Assembly: GCA_018389105.1 (NCBI GenBank)
Contig: JACATO010001703.1
Location: 32,663-96,662 of the forward strand
Reading direction: 5' to 3'
DNA from: Nautilus pompilius
Taxonomy: Eukaryota > Mollusca > Cephalopoda > Nautilida > Nautilidae
DNA: 64,000 nucleotides
The position numbers and the translations under genes are program-made. The stretch's first letter is position 1, and every line of letters begins with the position of its first letter. The notes beneath the pieces are model-generated. The model saw only the letters and a program-made list of their open reading frames with translations, did no database searches and was not told the origin of the DNA. Of the stretch, positions 37,099 to 51,700 are shown one piece after another.

Positions 37099-37804
37099 TG
37101 GATTATACAGTGTCACACCATAATAATTTGACCTGTTTTTATTATAATATACTAGTTTGTTGAGGAAAATGAGAAGTTTGTTGTTTTAGAACTTGATCTG
37201 TCCAATGAAGCATCAAAAGACCCCGCCATGTTTTGCAGTGACTAAATTAACAAGATTTTATATTACGGCCTGGTACAGAATCACTCATATTCACCTGAGA
37301 GTTTCCTTTAATTTTCTTATATTGAGCAGACATCGAAGGGTTTCCAGACCTCACTATCCAGATGTTTACGCTAATGCTCCATTCGGTGGAAGGAGATGAA
37401 AGCCTTGATTTCCCTTTCAGACTCTGATCAAACGATAAGTATGATATGTAGTGGCATCTTTGGGCATCAAATCTCAGTATGCCTCGACGATATAATGGTA
37501 GATGACTCTTTAACGATGGCAATGTACCCGGCGAAACTGAAAGGTTTTCATACCAAAATCAAATCATCTTTTTTCTCCACCGTAACGGTCTTTCTCTTTT
37601 CTTGTTCGCGAGCTAAAGACAATGGAATCGAAGGTCTTCGTTACGTCTTCCCCAAATCCATTAACGACCTCCAGAAGTGAACTTTTCAAATCTTGACCCA
37701 TTGGGAACAAAAGTACACGCTATCAATACTCAAGCGTCCTGCTAGACGTCCTCTGACCAGATCATTCGAAATGTTTTATTTCTGTCCAACAGAAGTGTTA
37801 TCTA

Positions 37805-37975
37805 CGCGCGCGCGCGCACACACTCACACAAACAGGCACAGACAAACACACTCACACACTTACTCACTCAACTCACCCACACCCACGCACATACGCACAA
37901 ACATACACTACCTCACACACACACATTCAGAGACACTCACACTCACTCACACTCACTCACACGCACGCACAGAGG
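37805..37975. repeat. CG/CA-rich imperfect satellite
   Basis: (CG)6 followed by about 150 bases of imperfect CACTCACA/CACGCACA units with occasional AAACA. All frames across it are low complexity. Confidence 0.85.
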
Positions 37976-38099
37976 CCAAAACGGTGATCCATGATGACAT
38001 AGATCGCAGATCGATGAGAAATGCCGAGATCTCTGGCAATCTATCGCTGACTTCGGTCTCACTCTAAACCTTTTATTGAGACACCTCAGGTGAATGGAC

Positions 38100-40880
38100 A
38101 AAAATCCCTGTTCTCCTGTGGTGACCGTCCGCATGCACGTGTGTATTCAGAAGAAAGAGAGAACGACGGAGTCGAAGACGAGAAGATAAGAGCACATAAA
38201 GGCAGGCAGAAGCCAACAAAAGAAAAAAAAAAAACGGCAGCTGAAAGAATGGAACCTGACCAAACATTTCCAAGGGCTGCAGAGATTTTCTAAAAGAGAA
38301 ATCGCACTACCACAACAATCTGTGAGGAAAACCTAGGAAATCGCCCGAAATGCAATGAAATAAGTCCGAAGTTCATTCCAAAATGAGACGAATGGTTAAC
38401 AGAACAACGAAACTTTACCGGCCGATCTCACCACTACACCCTGGAGTGGAGAGTCTGCGAAACCCTCAATGGAACGAACGCAGTAGAGTCTTATACTTGA
38501 TTTCGAGACCATAACGGGAAAATGACCAATCGTCACTACAAACTTCTCGCGATCGCTTCCTGCCACAGATTTACTCACAACAGTAGGAATGGACGCTTCC
38601 TTACGTTAGCGGTCGCAACGGGCGCGTGTAGGACCAATAACTACACAAACTATACAAAAAGTAGAGGTGTGAGCCTACAAAAACAAAGCCAAAATCTTTT
38701 AATGAACCGCTTGTACGTGATTATTAATCATAACGGAGGAGAATAAACCACGAATCGCATTTCTTATTTTAAAAAATACACGACATCGGGATAATTCTTG
38801 TCAGAAATCAATGTCGCATAAATCCAGACTAATACTAATCTTTAGCTGTTGACGACTGCTTAACAAATGGGATGTTGTTTGGCCCGTGTTGCGCACTTCC
38901 TCTAGTAGTAGCGGTGGCAGGAAATCACGAATGCACACAGTACCTTTGCTTTTGCGTGGAATGTAATGAATTCTGCATTCAGTTCACGCAAGACAAAAGA
39001 TTATTTTACAGCGAAAATTACCGGCACTTTGTCCGGTACTGAACGTGCTGGTGCCACGTTCCCGCTGATAAGTACACACGAAATAACTAAGCTTCGTGTT
39101 TTCACATTGACGATGCGCACTTTTCTGGAAAATAAATGCATAAACATACATTTTAAAACGAAAACCCTGTAAAGGTACAAGATCCAGGTACTTTTAACAA
39201 AAGCGATCCCATTGTCCCACCCTCTCAAAAACTTTAACACCGGTACCTACTGTAAACCTGAGAATATTGCTTGCTTTCTGGATATTAAATAAGAACCCCT
39301 GATTCCGATCATCTGATCTATTACTTAGACATTATTATGTTCGTATGTGCGTCTAACATTTGTCCCACTACTGTAGTTCGTCATCAGTGTACCGTTGAGA
39401 TTAATTAGTCGTGAAGTTGTATAAGTATCACGTGACAAATACCCGGAGAATGGTGGCTGTGACTCTTTTTTTTCTTTAGCTTTAGCTTTCCTTAAGTCAC
39501 AAATTTCGAAGACTCTGTTACCTGAGGTAGTAGCATCGTTTCCAGTCTTTCTTAAGTCCCTCACAGAATTATTGGTCTTTTATTGTTCATTTTGGACCGA
39601 CACCCCCCCCTTTTTCTTTCCGTTCTGTCAGGAAAGATGATCCTTCCGTCGCATTTAGCATACTCGTGACGTCACAGTTCCTGTTCCTCTTCAGGTGAAA
39701 TCCCATTATCGGTGGTAGCGAGGCGGATAAGGAGACATCGAGGGATGTCGAAAGTGGGCTGTTACTGGCACGCTGATGAACACACCGCCTGACTTTCAAT
39801 TATTTCTACTTCCCTTTCATCAAATATGAACTGCAAATGATGGTTTTGTTATTTTTTTAAAAAATAATTGGCGTCCCTTTTCTGCGCACATGGTATGTCA
39901 GCATCCCTGTTCTTACACTGTGAAGGTTCCATTATAAACGGCACGCGCGATTGTACTTTTCCTGATCGATTTCCAGGTCGGTCAGTCAACTTCATCAGCT
40001 CCTTTTGAAATTTACTCGACAAACGAATAATGTTCCTAATGATTCCACTTCTCCACATGTTGACTACCTCAACCCATCATTTCGGAATACTGACAATAAA
40101 GCAAACATCGTTTACCATACAGTAGATTCTAAAAAATCACAATAACAAATAAGACGGCCGAGAAATGGTTTTTCTGACCTTTCAAACCGCTGATAGATTT
40201 GTTTTCTTCCTTTCTTGTGATACTTTCGAAATTTCCTTCCTTAATGGTTAATAATAGTAGCTGTCAGTGGTTACAAATTGACCCCAAACTTGTTAAATGC
40301 CCACCGGAAAGTTAGAATTCATAAAAGTCTATATACTATGGACCAAACTAACTAACTAACGGCGGTAAACTAGAACTTTGTTTTACTGCTAATTTGTTGG
40401 ATGCATTTCGATCGACTACTTACGGCCTCCGTTAGCGTAACTAACTGATTGTGGGTTAATAAAGATTTTAGAAATAACTCCGTAGATTCAGATCGATCAA
40501 TGGCGCACCTTGGTCAAGACTAAATAGAAGAGGCTTCAAAACTGTTAATACGGAAATACATTTCGGCAATTAGTAACGGCTGTTCTTCATCAAAAATAAA
40601 TAATCCAAAATTATACATTCAGAACTCTCCGATGTCTACGTATTACTAAAAACAGACTTGATTTTTTAAGTTATATCCTTTCTGTTTTTTTTGAAAATCA
40701 CGAAAATATAAAGGTAAACGATGTTGTTTTCTTAGAAGTACATAAAAACAAGGCGACGACAGGTGGCTTCACACCAGCACTGAATGCATGTATTTTATCA
40801 AATACATTTAAGTAGATTCAGCGAAGTAGAAAGATGACAGAAATTAAAGTTGTTGACCACACCCAGCTCTGATTTATTTG
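38100..40880. other. Intronic, no gene recognised
   Basis: No recognisable reading frame; open frames are under 95 codons and overlap on both strands. A C9 run lies at 39,602. Confidence 0.45.
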
Positions 40881-40892
40881 ACCGTTCGGCTG

Positions 40893-40987
40893 AGATAAAG
40901 GCTGCTGGCTCTCACGTCGGTCTCGGCTATGCTGCTAGACCGAGCTGGATTCCGGTCTCGGACTGAGTTCTCACGTGTAGACGGACG
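40893..40987 (+). promoter_or_regulatory. Possible alternative promoter and first exon
   Basis: GATAAAGG at 40,893 lies about 28 bases before GGTCTCGGCT. An ATG at 40,929 opens a frame (MLLDRAGFRSRTEFSRVDGR) that runs without a stop into GGACG|GTAAGTGG, a consensus donor with the exon ending at 40,987. The sequence shortly downstream is CpG-rich. The same GGACG|GTAAGT donor context closes the candidate exon at 60,478. Inside a receptor intron this could be an internal promoter of the receptor or a separate transcript; it could also be chance. Confidence 0.22.
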
Positions 40988-40999
40988 GTAAGTGGATTT

Positions 41000-43920
41000 C
41001 TATTTCTATAAACTTCACCAAGCGCCGGAGTTGTGCGGTTTCGGTTGTCGTCTGCCTCTTTAGTACACTCCTGTAATTACCGACCATTTTCCTTTCGTGA
41101 TGTGCCTTCGTCTGCCAAAAGTCTGCTGTCACGTTTATTTGTCCTTTTTTTTGCGCATGCGCCTTCTCGCAGCCTCGGTTTAACCCTCTCCCCCCCATTC
41201 CGTAACCTGAAAGAAGGGGGGGGACAAACCTCGCGAAGGTACGGAGTAGCGAATTATCGCAAGAAACTTCTTTTCAGCGGACGACTGAAAGCCCCCCCCC
41301 CTCCCATTCAGACACCCGAACCAGCGAGTACTCGCCATGTTTGTTCGCTCCAAGATCTTCGAGGAGCGGCCGTGTCGCGTCGAGCTGACGGCTGTTTTCA
41401 AACTCCGCATCTCCAGGTTTGACCGCAGCGACATCTATGAGCTGCTCGCGAGTTCCATTCAAGTTCAAAAGAGGGCGCGCAAACACAACTTAAGAGAAGT
41501 GTGGATCACGCACAGCGAGAATACTGTGCGTGGGGGGGGGGTTTAAAAATAGTCTTAAATCCTCATTTGACAGAATAACCAGCACGTGGCAGTGTGGTTT
41601 GGAGTCACGGCCTTTGAAACTAAACCAAAAAAAACGGAATCTTAACATGTTCTGGTAGGTTCTAGAAGCAGAAAGAGAAAACTTTAGATGGTGTCAACAA
41701 GAAAACTTAGTTTTCAAGAACGGCCCGTTCCTTACTTTCTCGCGACACGTGCGTCTGCGGTAAAGGTAAAACAGGGCTAAGAACAAAAACAACGCTCTTA
41801 AATCCTTGAAATATGCATTATTATTCTCAAACGAATACTCAGTATGACTGGTAGCCAGTTGGACTCAAGAATGGTCGCCCACACACGTTGTGAGTATTTA
41901 ACCAGCACTATTATAATTATTGAAGGTAGTGTATAACATCTGCCCGAATCTAGTAAAATGGAGATTTTGAAATGTTCGTTTTAAGAAGTATAATTTGTCC
42001 ACGCCTGTAATTGCGACGATTTCGAATAAAATCTTTTTCTCCCCCCCAAGGGTTTAGTCAGGTGTCTGCATTAGTTGCGGAGGCCTTATCACGACAAGCC
42101 ATCAATAAAAGGGGGTTTTGAGTAGCTTTGTAAATCCTCAGAGGCCTTATCTCCAATAAACAATTTCTACCACGATTTGAGTTCTGGTCTTGCCCGCAGT
42201 TTTTTTGGTATGCTCTAGAGGCGTCATACATTTTATCCCCTGAAAACGTTAACCGGGTTCAGATGGAACTTTTCGAAAAGCCGTTTTGCTAAGGCACATC
42301 GCGTCGATTTTCCTGCTCTGACCGGGGGAGCGAAGGAAAGAATCCTTAACCGGTCGGTTTTATCTTTTTAAGAAGAAAAGAAATCGTAATTAATCCGGTA
42401 AATCCGGTCTCGGACGTTTGCCTTACCTTTTCATTGCGCTCTCCAAAGTTCTGACGTTCCCACCATTTAATCTGGCCTAATCCCCACCTTAGCTTCTTAC
42501 TCTCCAGCACGGAATTACAAACTACATCGAATTTTTCGTGAAATGCTTTTGAATCGGATGATTATGACGCAGCTTCTTGAAAGTAATTTACATCCGAGTT
42601 TATTCCCCAATCCGCTGGCACTGATTCTTACATTGTTCACACAGCGAGGACGGACACAGAAGAAAGGGGGAGGAAGCAAAAAAACAGAAAAGTTGATTAT
42701 GATAAAAAATCTTTAAGCGAATGAGAGATAACGTTTCTTTTAGGGAAAAATTTTGAAAAAGAGAAAAGGATAAGAAAGCTCAGGATCCAAGAAGGCTTAA
42801 AAGGAAATTTTAATGGTCAGGCAAGCATGTCTTTGGTAATTTTAACTCGTTATAGCATAACAGTAAAGAGATAAAGACTTCTTAAGATAAAACTGTTCAC
42901 GTCGTTTCTGCTGAGCCGTGGAAAGTCCCAAGTGTTTAGTTTAGCCTACATACAATAATTATGCGTGCAGAAGGTTCTTTCGTGAATTTATGACGGCTTC
43001 TCTCTTCTTGTGAACATTGTTCTCTTTCGGTAACCATTATTGCACGAAATTAATGAAATCACATCGTTATTGCGCAGTTTCTCAGAATCAACTGTGCTTG
43101 GCGATCACGCACAATGAGAAAAACGTGGGTCGCTATGTGAATTGCATTCATTCATTTACTGAACAACACCTGGATGTGTTGGACAGGCGGAAAATGACAG
43201 AAATGCACTTGGAAAGTTTATCTGAGATTTCTGACAGATTTTCATCGTTTCCTAATGCGGATTTAAATAACGTAGTTCTTACAGCCACGTAACTACTGCT
43301 ATGGAACATATTATGTATGATGAAATTGTCTGTACCGTGGCTGTAGGGATGTTGTTTCACTTCTGTTGATGCCCTGCCTTCAGCTACATATTCTTCTATA
43401 TACAAAAGCTACTAGGATGTCATATTCTGCTTCGGAACGACTGACCGACTGTAAAAATTACCGTTCAAAGCACACCATACAATGACGCTCCACGCCATGA
43501 CGCTGCCATCGCCATAGGTGTCAGAAAGTAACAGTCTGGAAACGATTTATGTGGACGGCGTTGAACCAAATTTTTAAAAAGAAAAAAAATTAAATTGTGG
43601 GTCAACTGCAGAAATGGCATTATTCCAAAATTCTGTGACGATGAGCAGGCACTTTTTATCTTTGCAAATTTCTGAAAGAGCCGTTTAGTCGAGATTGTCC
43701 CATTCTTTGGCCTCCCACGTTTTGTTGCCCGGTTTCAGACTGCTGAAGATAGCGATTGGATGCAGTAGCAGACCCCGTGTTCTCATGACCACTGGCGCAT
43801 TTTGGGGTACTGTCGCTGTCGAACCAACGATTTCAAAGATAAATGGTTAATTTTGGTGTTGGGTCGTAACGCAGAATCCGAACCTTCATCTGTCTTTGGG
43901 AAAGACTTCCGTCCAACAAA
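41000..43920. other. CpG-rich start, then intronic sequence without genes
   Basis: 41,020-41,470 is comparatively CpG-rich with G and C homopolymers (41,217, 41,292, 41,531). Several frames overlap there on both strands, none recognisable. The remainder is ordinary mixed sequence. Confidence 0.4.
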
Positions 43921-43930
43921 TCTAAAGCGT

Positions 43931-44009
43931 GCTCTCTCTCTCTCTCCCTCCCCCTCCCCCTCCCTCCCCCTCTCTCTCTCTATCTATCTATCTATCTCTC
44001 CATCTCTTT

Positions 44010-44043
<34 letters not shown>

Positions 44044-44050
44044 CTCTCCC

Positions 44051-44085
<35 letters not shown>

Positions 44086-44125
44086 GTGTCCTGTCTGTCT
44101 GTCTGTCTGTCTCTATCTCTCTCAG
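43931..44125. repeat. (CT)n / (CTGT)n microsatellite
   Basis: CT and CCCT tracts with TCTATCTATCTA at 43,979 and a (CTGT)5 stretch at 44,092. Unlike the 3.5-kb block it carries no TGACGTCA spacer. Confidence 0.9.
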
Positions 44126-44139
44126 CTACTTCCAGTCAT

Positions 44140-47100
44140 GGAATCTTGACGCTTGCTGCCAGATCTTTGAACATCAGAGCGGTCACGTTATGTGATCATT
44201 CTGACTTTGACGTACAAAACAACTATATCTATTCTATGCCAGAAATATTCGGGCGGCGATAAAGAAAACAAAGAGAAAGTTTTTGTTCTGCCTGCCATAC
44301 ACAACCGATGACGCCATCAAATCTTGCTAAACTCCAGCAAAACACAGTTCTCTCATTCGACAAAAAATATAGTTTTTCTGTCATCATATTACAACTCACA
44401 TTTCTCGAAACAGATGTTTGACGTTTTAAAACGATATATTTCTGCTTGATAGCAGAGGAAATAGCAACGTGGCTTTTAAATTATCTGTCTTTGTGATCAG
44501 ATTAGAATTTTCGAAGTAATTGTAGAATTCTTCAAAATGTACCATTAATGCGGTACGCTATTTTGAGAACAAATCTGTAATTATATTGCAAAATAAGCTT
44601 TGGAAATTCTTTAGAATTCTTTAACAATTAACACTTTTATGTGATAATAAACATGTTAAAATAAACTTCCTCTTTTATAAGACTGTTTTTATGCCACAGC
44701 AATCATTGCCAAACAATTAACATCTTGGCATCATCTATGATAGGGTCAGTAATGCGATAATGTGATGTGTGCGAGTGGGTCCAAGCTCACTTTCATGAGT
44801 AAATAGAGTGTTTTCCCAACGAGTGTATTCAAACAGTCGTCATGACGTTTCCTTTTCTTTTTTAAAATTTATAATAAATGAAGTAGCTTTTCACCGTGTA
44901 GCTTACTCGTGTTGCAAATGTATCTGTTTCTTTTTCCCAAATAATCCTGCTGTTCTTAGAATTTATTCTCACTTGGATATGGTTTATGAAAAAAACAAAA
45001 CAACACGAGATTAATCTCTCTATCAGATGACTGACTGGGCAGCAAAATAACAAACTTGCCTCGAGTATTTATGTGAAACTCTTTTTCTTATCAATACGTT
45101 TAATTAAACATTACGCATGCTCTGACAACTTAGTCATTATAGCGACTAGCACCGGTCTTCCTGATATCCCTAAAGTTTCTCAAAAGGAAAAAGAAAAAAA
45201 AAATTAAGCCCTTATTATTCATAAAGATGTTTCAAACAGAAGTGAACAGGGGGATAATGTAAGATAACATCGTGCTAAAATTATGCTCATTTATCTAAGC
45301 CAAAGCCAAATTTGTAAATCCAAAAGAGCATTTGTGACTCGTTCAGTAGTAGCGTGTTAAGTTTAAATAATCTCTAATTATTATCAAGGCAGCATAACGA
45401 ACTCTCTCAGTAGAGGGAAAGGTTCGTTCTTCAAAAGGACACGACGCAACAAATAAACCAGATTTAGTAGTTCGGCGATTACAACTAACCCCCGTTTTAT
45501 CGGAGACTTCCAGCCAAGAAAGAAACATCTCTCATTTATTTTTCTAACGATCGCAATTTCCGATGGAGAGACCCGCCCCCCCCCGATTCCGGTTCCCGGT
45601 TTACTCTCACGTCTAAAACTGAAAGGTTCCAGTGAGGACTTTTGGTAACAACAAATGGTGCCGGTGACGGTTACCATCCTAAGCACTGCAGGAACGTGGC
45701 CAGTCAGCGAAGTACCCGGTATTCCCGCCCGCCCAAAGACACAACCCTGAAGACGTTTGTGCGGCTTTTAGACTGGCAGTAGATGGCCAACGTAATCTGT
45801 TCCCCCCTTCCGTATATAAGACGCACATGACGATCTCTGGAATAACAACACGCGACCATTTATCGGCCTCAGTTATTTTACTCAGAAACAAGAAACCACG
45901 ACAAAAGCAGAGAAATAGAATTAATGAGTTATTAAATATACAAATAACAAAATATTTATGCACTGATATTTAGAAGTTGGAGATATTTGTTCAAAGAACT
46001 GATAATTCAAAATACGGGGAATTTCGAATTTTTTTACATAAGCCGAGTAAACAGAAATAATTTTTAATAAACTTTTTCACGCGCCGTATCTTTAAATATT
46101 AGAGTTATGCAAATATTCTCCAATGTAATTACCATATTATATTCTCCTAGGATCGTCGTTTCACAAAGCAGTTGGCTGAATGTCACAAGTGCTGAGGGGA
46201 TACTTACTGTCGCCTCGACAGATGACGAACAATTCGGTTTTCGCGAGGGGTGGGAGGGTCGGCCGATGGCGATGGAGAGAAAGTTCGGGTACTGGAGACG
46301 TGGATGAGTGCGTGTCTCCATCTGTAGTCTACTAGTCAAGGCGGCGATTCCAGAAAGGCTAAGAGCCCTGTAGCGGGCGACCGAGAGCAGGATGTCGTTG
46401 CGATAGTAACAGGTTCGCTGCGAAGAGAAGCCGGAGAACTGATTTCTGACGGATATAGTTTCTCATTCCGAGGCCCCTCCTTCGGTCTGTGCGGGGTCGC
46501 CTTACCCGGCTACGAGCCCCCACATCGCTTCGCCAATGATTCACAGACGCTAGAACGAAAGAATACGGTGGCGCTTGTCTTGCTGGTGGTCAGGCCGGGA
46601 CGAATGCGATTTTGACATTTTACCTGTAGTTTAAGATTGAATCTCTGACTTAAGGGAGCGCAGGATGCACGCAACGCGGAGTGATGGGTGTGATGGGAGA
46701 TCATCCATCTCGGAGCTTGACAGTACCCAGCTTGTCACCGACCTACCCTTGACAAACTTTCTCTACAGAAACATCATCCCTCAACTGATCGATGCGCCAT
46801 TTTTCAAAACACTGTCTCTCGTGATTCTTTTATCAAGACGCACACCTTCATCAGACCAATATTGAGAGAACTCCTCCACGCCACCGCTCTTCCTCTTTTC
46901 CAGTCTGTTCATTGGCAGACTTCGTTTTTTACTATTAACAAAACAAATTTAGTTTTCAGTAAATAAAAGTTGCAATAATAATAATAATTTATTCAACTTA
47001 AAAACAGCATAAAGGTAGTACAAAAACATACATGTGTTTTATTTTGGATCAGTTGAGTATAATATATATATTTTTTTACTGACGAGTTAGATTTTCCTGT

Positions 47101-47980
47101 TCGCTTTCTGTGAAGTCGTTGAATAATCACTAAATCAGTTTTCTCAATATATCACATCTACGTATTACATCGGTTTGTTTGTTTTTTATGTGCAGTATCT
47201 TCACCTCCCCAGAGGTGTCATTTCTTTGGCTGTATCACACATAAAATCTCCCTGTAGCTGATCAGTTTCGAAAGCCAGATGAAATAACTCCAAAGATATC
47301 GGTTTTTTCTTTCTGTCTACGCCTTATCGCCGCCTGTCAATGGCCAGACCGCCATCAGAATAATCAAAATAACCATCTATTGAATTATTTATCCACTCGT
47401 TTTCTTTGTGGCCCTTTTACGTCTGTCCTTCTAGAATGTTGGGTTTTGCTTTCAAAGCAAAAATTGGGATAAAGAAACCTCGGAAGCCAAGACGTTTTCT
47501 TGTCGGCACAAACGAGCATCAAAAGGACCCAGCAGCTTTGCCAGATATTCTTCTTCTTTCTTTACAGAAACACAACTTTAAAAATTCATCTACTGTAGAC
47601 CTCACGCTGAGAAAAGATTGTTCTACTGTGCACAGAATCGGTTCAGAAATCGTGATAGGCGTATTCATTGAGTTAATAATTTTAGTTGTCCTACATATCC
47701 TTCTACGTTTGCTAAGTTATATTAAACCTTAAGCTCTTTGTAATCATACTTACACTGATGAAAATTCTGCTTGGCTCTCACAAAAGGTAAACGACAAACG
47801 GCTGTTTCCAAGCCTCTAGTACTTGCATCGTACGTTGCTCACATCCCGGTGAAATAGAACCCAGGTATTCAATCTAAACTCTCCGTGAAAAAGGAGACTA
47901 ATGTTAATGGAAGATACGCTGAGTCTAAAACAAGAGCGAGTATAAAATGGCAGTGACGCGCGGTCTAAAAATGCTCGCAG
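44140..47980. other. Intronic, no gene recognised
   Basis: Contains an (AAT)n run near 46,976-46,988. A 108-codon plus-strand frame at 47,406-47,732 ends in a hydrophobic stretch but matches nothing I know. Confidence 0.4.
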
Positions 47981-47989
47981 ACAAATTAA

Positions 47990-48720
47990 CTATGGCAGAA
48001 AGCCACTCCAAGCCGACCAAAATCTTGTTGGCTGACTTGGTTCCCCTGCGATCTCCATTAGGGTTTAGGTCCGGAGATTGGTCAGGCCACACCATGCGAG
48101 TGTCGCTGTGGGGCTGAAGCGCAGCACTGACCGACAGCACGCGGGCGATGTCGATGGACGTTATTACCCGTATGGATGATGTTGAGACCTTGTCGTTGGG
48201 CTAGAGAAACGACTGTAGATGCGATAGTCCCATCCCTGTTCTGACATCAATGACGGCATCGTTCCTAACCCTGACAACATCAGTTCTTCGGCCAGCTTGA
48301 TTTCCAGCCCGTAACGTTTGGGTGCCTTCCACCAAGATCGATCATGATGGGGGTGGTTACAGCTAGCAAATCGCTTTCCAGTTTGGCTACAGACTCTACC
48401 CGACGTAGCATTGATATCTAGACTCGGTGGTGAAAATAACACGGCGTCAACGATCCAAACTGCATCTGAGACGTGTCGCCCATTGCATGCCGCCATGTTA
48501 GAAGAATATGCAGCAGTGGTATTCTGGAGCGCATATCACCAGCGCAAAGTCTGTTGTGAACTGTCTGTGCTGTTAAAAGTTGTCTCCTCTGGCAGAGGTG
48601 GCAAGATAACAACCCCCCACACAGAGATTTGGACGACTTGAAAGAACCTTCTCCATAACGGCCAGTCTTCAATGGCTTGGTAGATCTTTAGAAATGACAC
48701 TGCGATTGACAGTGTACTGC
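47990..48720 (-). pseudogene. Tc1-like transposase fossil 2
   Basis: Read on the minus strand in order: TVNRSVIS near 48,705 (end of the helix-turn-helix region), RRQLLTAQTVHNRLCAGDM at about 48,610-48,550, AVLFSPPSLDINATSGRVCS near 48,440-48,380 (the block with the first catalytic Asp, here replaced), GKRFASCN, and finally MVWPDQSPDLNPNGDR at about 48,093-48,046 (the block preceding the third catalytic acid). The order and spacing match a Tc1/mariner transposase of about 340 residues, but the frame changes several times and catalytic residues are missing. No terminal repeats identified. The element is inactive. Confidence 0.65.
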
Positions 48721-51700
48721 GAAACGGGGGGATGCTTTCTGCGTCACCTCGATGATCTGAACCACGTCATTTTGCCGTACGTGACGTCAGCGCGATCCAG
48801 AAAATCCAGATGCTCTCGAGTCCAGAATATACAAGCCAACAAATTCTTCGAGCGAGATATGATTTCGCTTTTCGCCCTCGTCTTTCACATCACGGCGTTT
48901 AGAATAGGATCTTACATCTAAAACAGAGTTAGCTCCCCTGTCTCCGTTACCGTGTCCCCGGCTCGCGCCCAATCGTGGCGACGTCACCCACACGAGAGTT
49001 TTGGGCGAGAGTTGGAAAGCAAGCGTTTGGTGTTAACTCCGAATTAATATCATAGATCAAGGAGAAAAAGAAAACAAACAAACTTTTTAAACGCTGGTGC
49101 AGCCATCTTCCTGGTTATCGATGAGGAGTGAAAAGTTTACCACTCCCTCTCTTCGCCAACCACGGAAATCCTTTTTCAGTCTTTTAAATGTCGGCGTTCC
49201 TCCTCGGCCGAAAAGTGGCAGAACAAACCTTTCCTCGATCATCGATGGTTTCAGTTCAACTGGATCTCAGAGTTTTAGAATGTACGATTAATTTTTGATA
49301 ATAATCCGTAAACTGGACCTTCTTCTAGATTTAAAGACAAAAAAGCGTTGAAGGCTTAAGGAGTTGTATGTTATGTACTGGGAAGCACACCAATGAAATG
49401 TATCATGGATGTCACCTGCATACCAGCTGCTCCCAGATACCAGTGAGTGGATTCTTCTTGTTGTTTTGAATAAAATATCATGTACATCGTCCGTGAGCTG
49501 TTATACCACTAAGTTCTAAATCCTACGATCAACCACAGCTTACGTTTTCTTTCGCGGTAGATCTATGCCCCTCATCAGCCTGAGCATCTTATCGGTTAAC
49601 TCCCGCACGAGTAGTGGGATGAATGCCGGGGTGGGGAGGAGAAGTTTCTGAAACTACGATGCGGCCTGTCCACCCTTCTAGGGCGTCGATCGTGCGAGGC
49701 AGATGTGGTTCCGGACGATCGAGAACGGCCCGAAACCGGCCGTTTTCTGACGGATCTCGGTGCCCGTGACGTGTAACCGACTTCTCGTGTTCTTCAACAC
49801 AGACGCCTTTCCCAAACGAACCCAGTAGCGGAAAACGGCATCACAGGTAAGGATATTCTATAGTAGAACGAACGCTTGCTGTTTTTTGTTAATTTGTCGA
49901 AATGGCTCCAAGTCAGGAGTATAAGACGATCTTCCTCAACGTGGAATAGCTGTACAAGCGCACAGACGTTTCTCCGTGAGCGAGACGACGGCTTCAGAAG
50001 CAGCCACGGTTAAAGACTGTAGTAAAGCGCGGAGAAGAAAGATGTCGGTAGTTAAACACCTTAGAGAAAGAAAAAAAAAAGATCGGCGAATATTCTGCCG
50101 TTTTGGAATGGCATAAAAAAGAAATGGAATTCTTTGCCTTCTCAATGAGTGAAGAAATTAATGCTGCAGATTCAAAAAAGGTATGTAGACATCTTTATAG
50201 AGCTAAAGTGGTATATATATATATATATATATATACCTGATAAAAACGACTTCCGCCCTAACGTATACCTATAGCGAATCTGGTAATTTACATATCGACA
50301 TAAGTTATGCGTCGTCCAATCTGATATTTATTTCTATTGATCGAAGATAAAGCGTTGCAGTAATAAATCTTTTTCACGGTTAAGTGAATTCATGATGTTG
50401 TCCAGGCGCCTGGCAGTATCAATCCGGAGTGCTGCACGTCTAGAACTGTCACTAATAGCACGCCACGCATGGCATGGACACGCTTCACAGAAGCCCAGAG
50501 ATGGCAAATAATTGGGATGAAAAATGGCTGAGCTTTCCTGGGGGAGACACAGAGAGGCAACGTGGCAATCACCACTTCGTTATCAGATGTCTTGTTGCTA
50601 AAAGCCGTTCAAAAGACTGTTGTTGATAGAATGTGGAGTGAACCTTCCCATAAAATGACTTCTTGATAATTCCTCTGCCAAAGACATTAACCCGAAAACC
50701 TCTGCAGAACCTAATAGCGGGGTTTCAACCCGAATAGTGCTGAGAGAACTAAATGACATCGGATGCCACGACCGTTTCCATGTGTAGCGTCTAATGTTTT
50801 TGAATAGAAATAAGAAAGCAAGACTTACTTGGGCTATCACTGTTTCCAGTATAATTTAAGGACTTGGAGGAGACACTGGTGTAGTAAAGGTGGTTTTCTA
50901 ATGCGCAGTGTGGTTGGATGAAAGTCTGGCAACACAGGGAACAAGAAGACTGTTGCCCACGATGATGTATCCTCGACACCGAGATGCGAACGTTATGACT
51001 GAGCTTGATCTTGTTACTCTGCTTGGATCCCTCAGTGATGTCGTTTCACAAAATGTTGTATAATATCTAAAAGTAAATACTTGATTTTATTGTAGCCTCT
51101 CCTTCCGTTTACTTTGTCGCATTGGGTTACCTCGTAGTAAAAAAGGAGGGAAAAATCTATTTTAAATTGAACAGCAGTTCTGCATGGCTTTCATAATGGA
51201 AACACCGATGGTGCTTAATTTATGTCGGTGTAAGGTTCAGGTACAAAATGCAGGTTAAAAAATAGGGCGCACCAAGCCGTAGTGCCGGAGAGAAAGTGCA
51301 GGGTATTAATGAAGAACTACTTTCAATTTAAAAAAGTGGATTTTCTGGAAAATTTGGTTCCAATCTGTTGTTTGTTTCCCGCAGGGTAAAGGTTCAACAT
51401 TTTTATCTCAAAAACAAAAAGAAAGAAAGATAAAATTTATTGAAACTTATGAGGGTGTGTGCGGAATCCTGGCAGACCGACGGATATCAAGCTCGGCCAT
51501 TAGCGGAAGGTCAACCATAACTGTCCACGTGACGATCGACCACGCTACGCCTTGCACTTTTCCGTCTCCGCGGTTAAACTGGCCCTGAAGATAAGTCAAA
51601 TAGACTTTGAGCGCTACAATTGTTGTTTTACCAGCAAACTTTTAAAATGAATTATTCCTTTCAGACTGCGAGTCTGTTTTGACGTCATAGTCAATTAAAT

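Noticed and set aside
41033-41546. Overlapping frames in the CpG-rich stretch as a gene
   Set aside because: Frames overlap on both strands, contain homopolymer-derived Gly/Pro runs and match nothing; CpG richness alone explains the lack of stops.
47406-47732. 108-codon plus-strand frame as a gene
   Set aside because: No recognisable domain, no splice or promoter context, and it lies in a repeat-laden intron; listed only as an open stretch.
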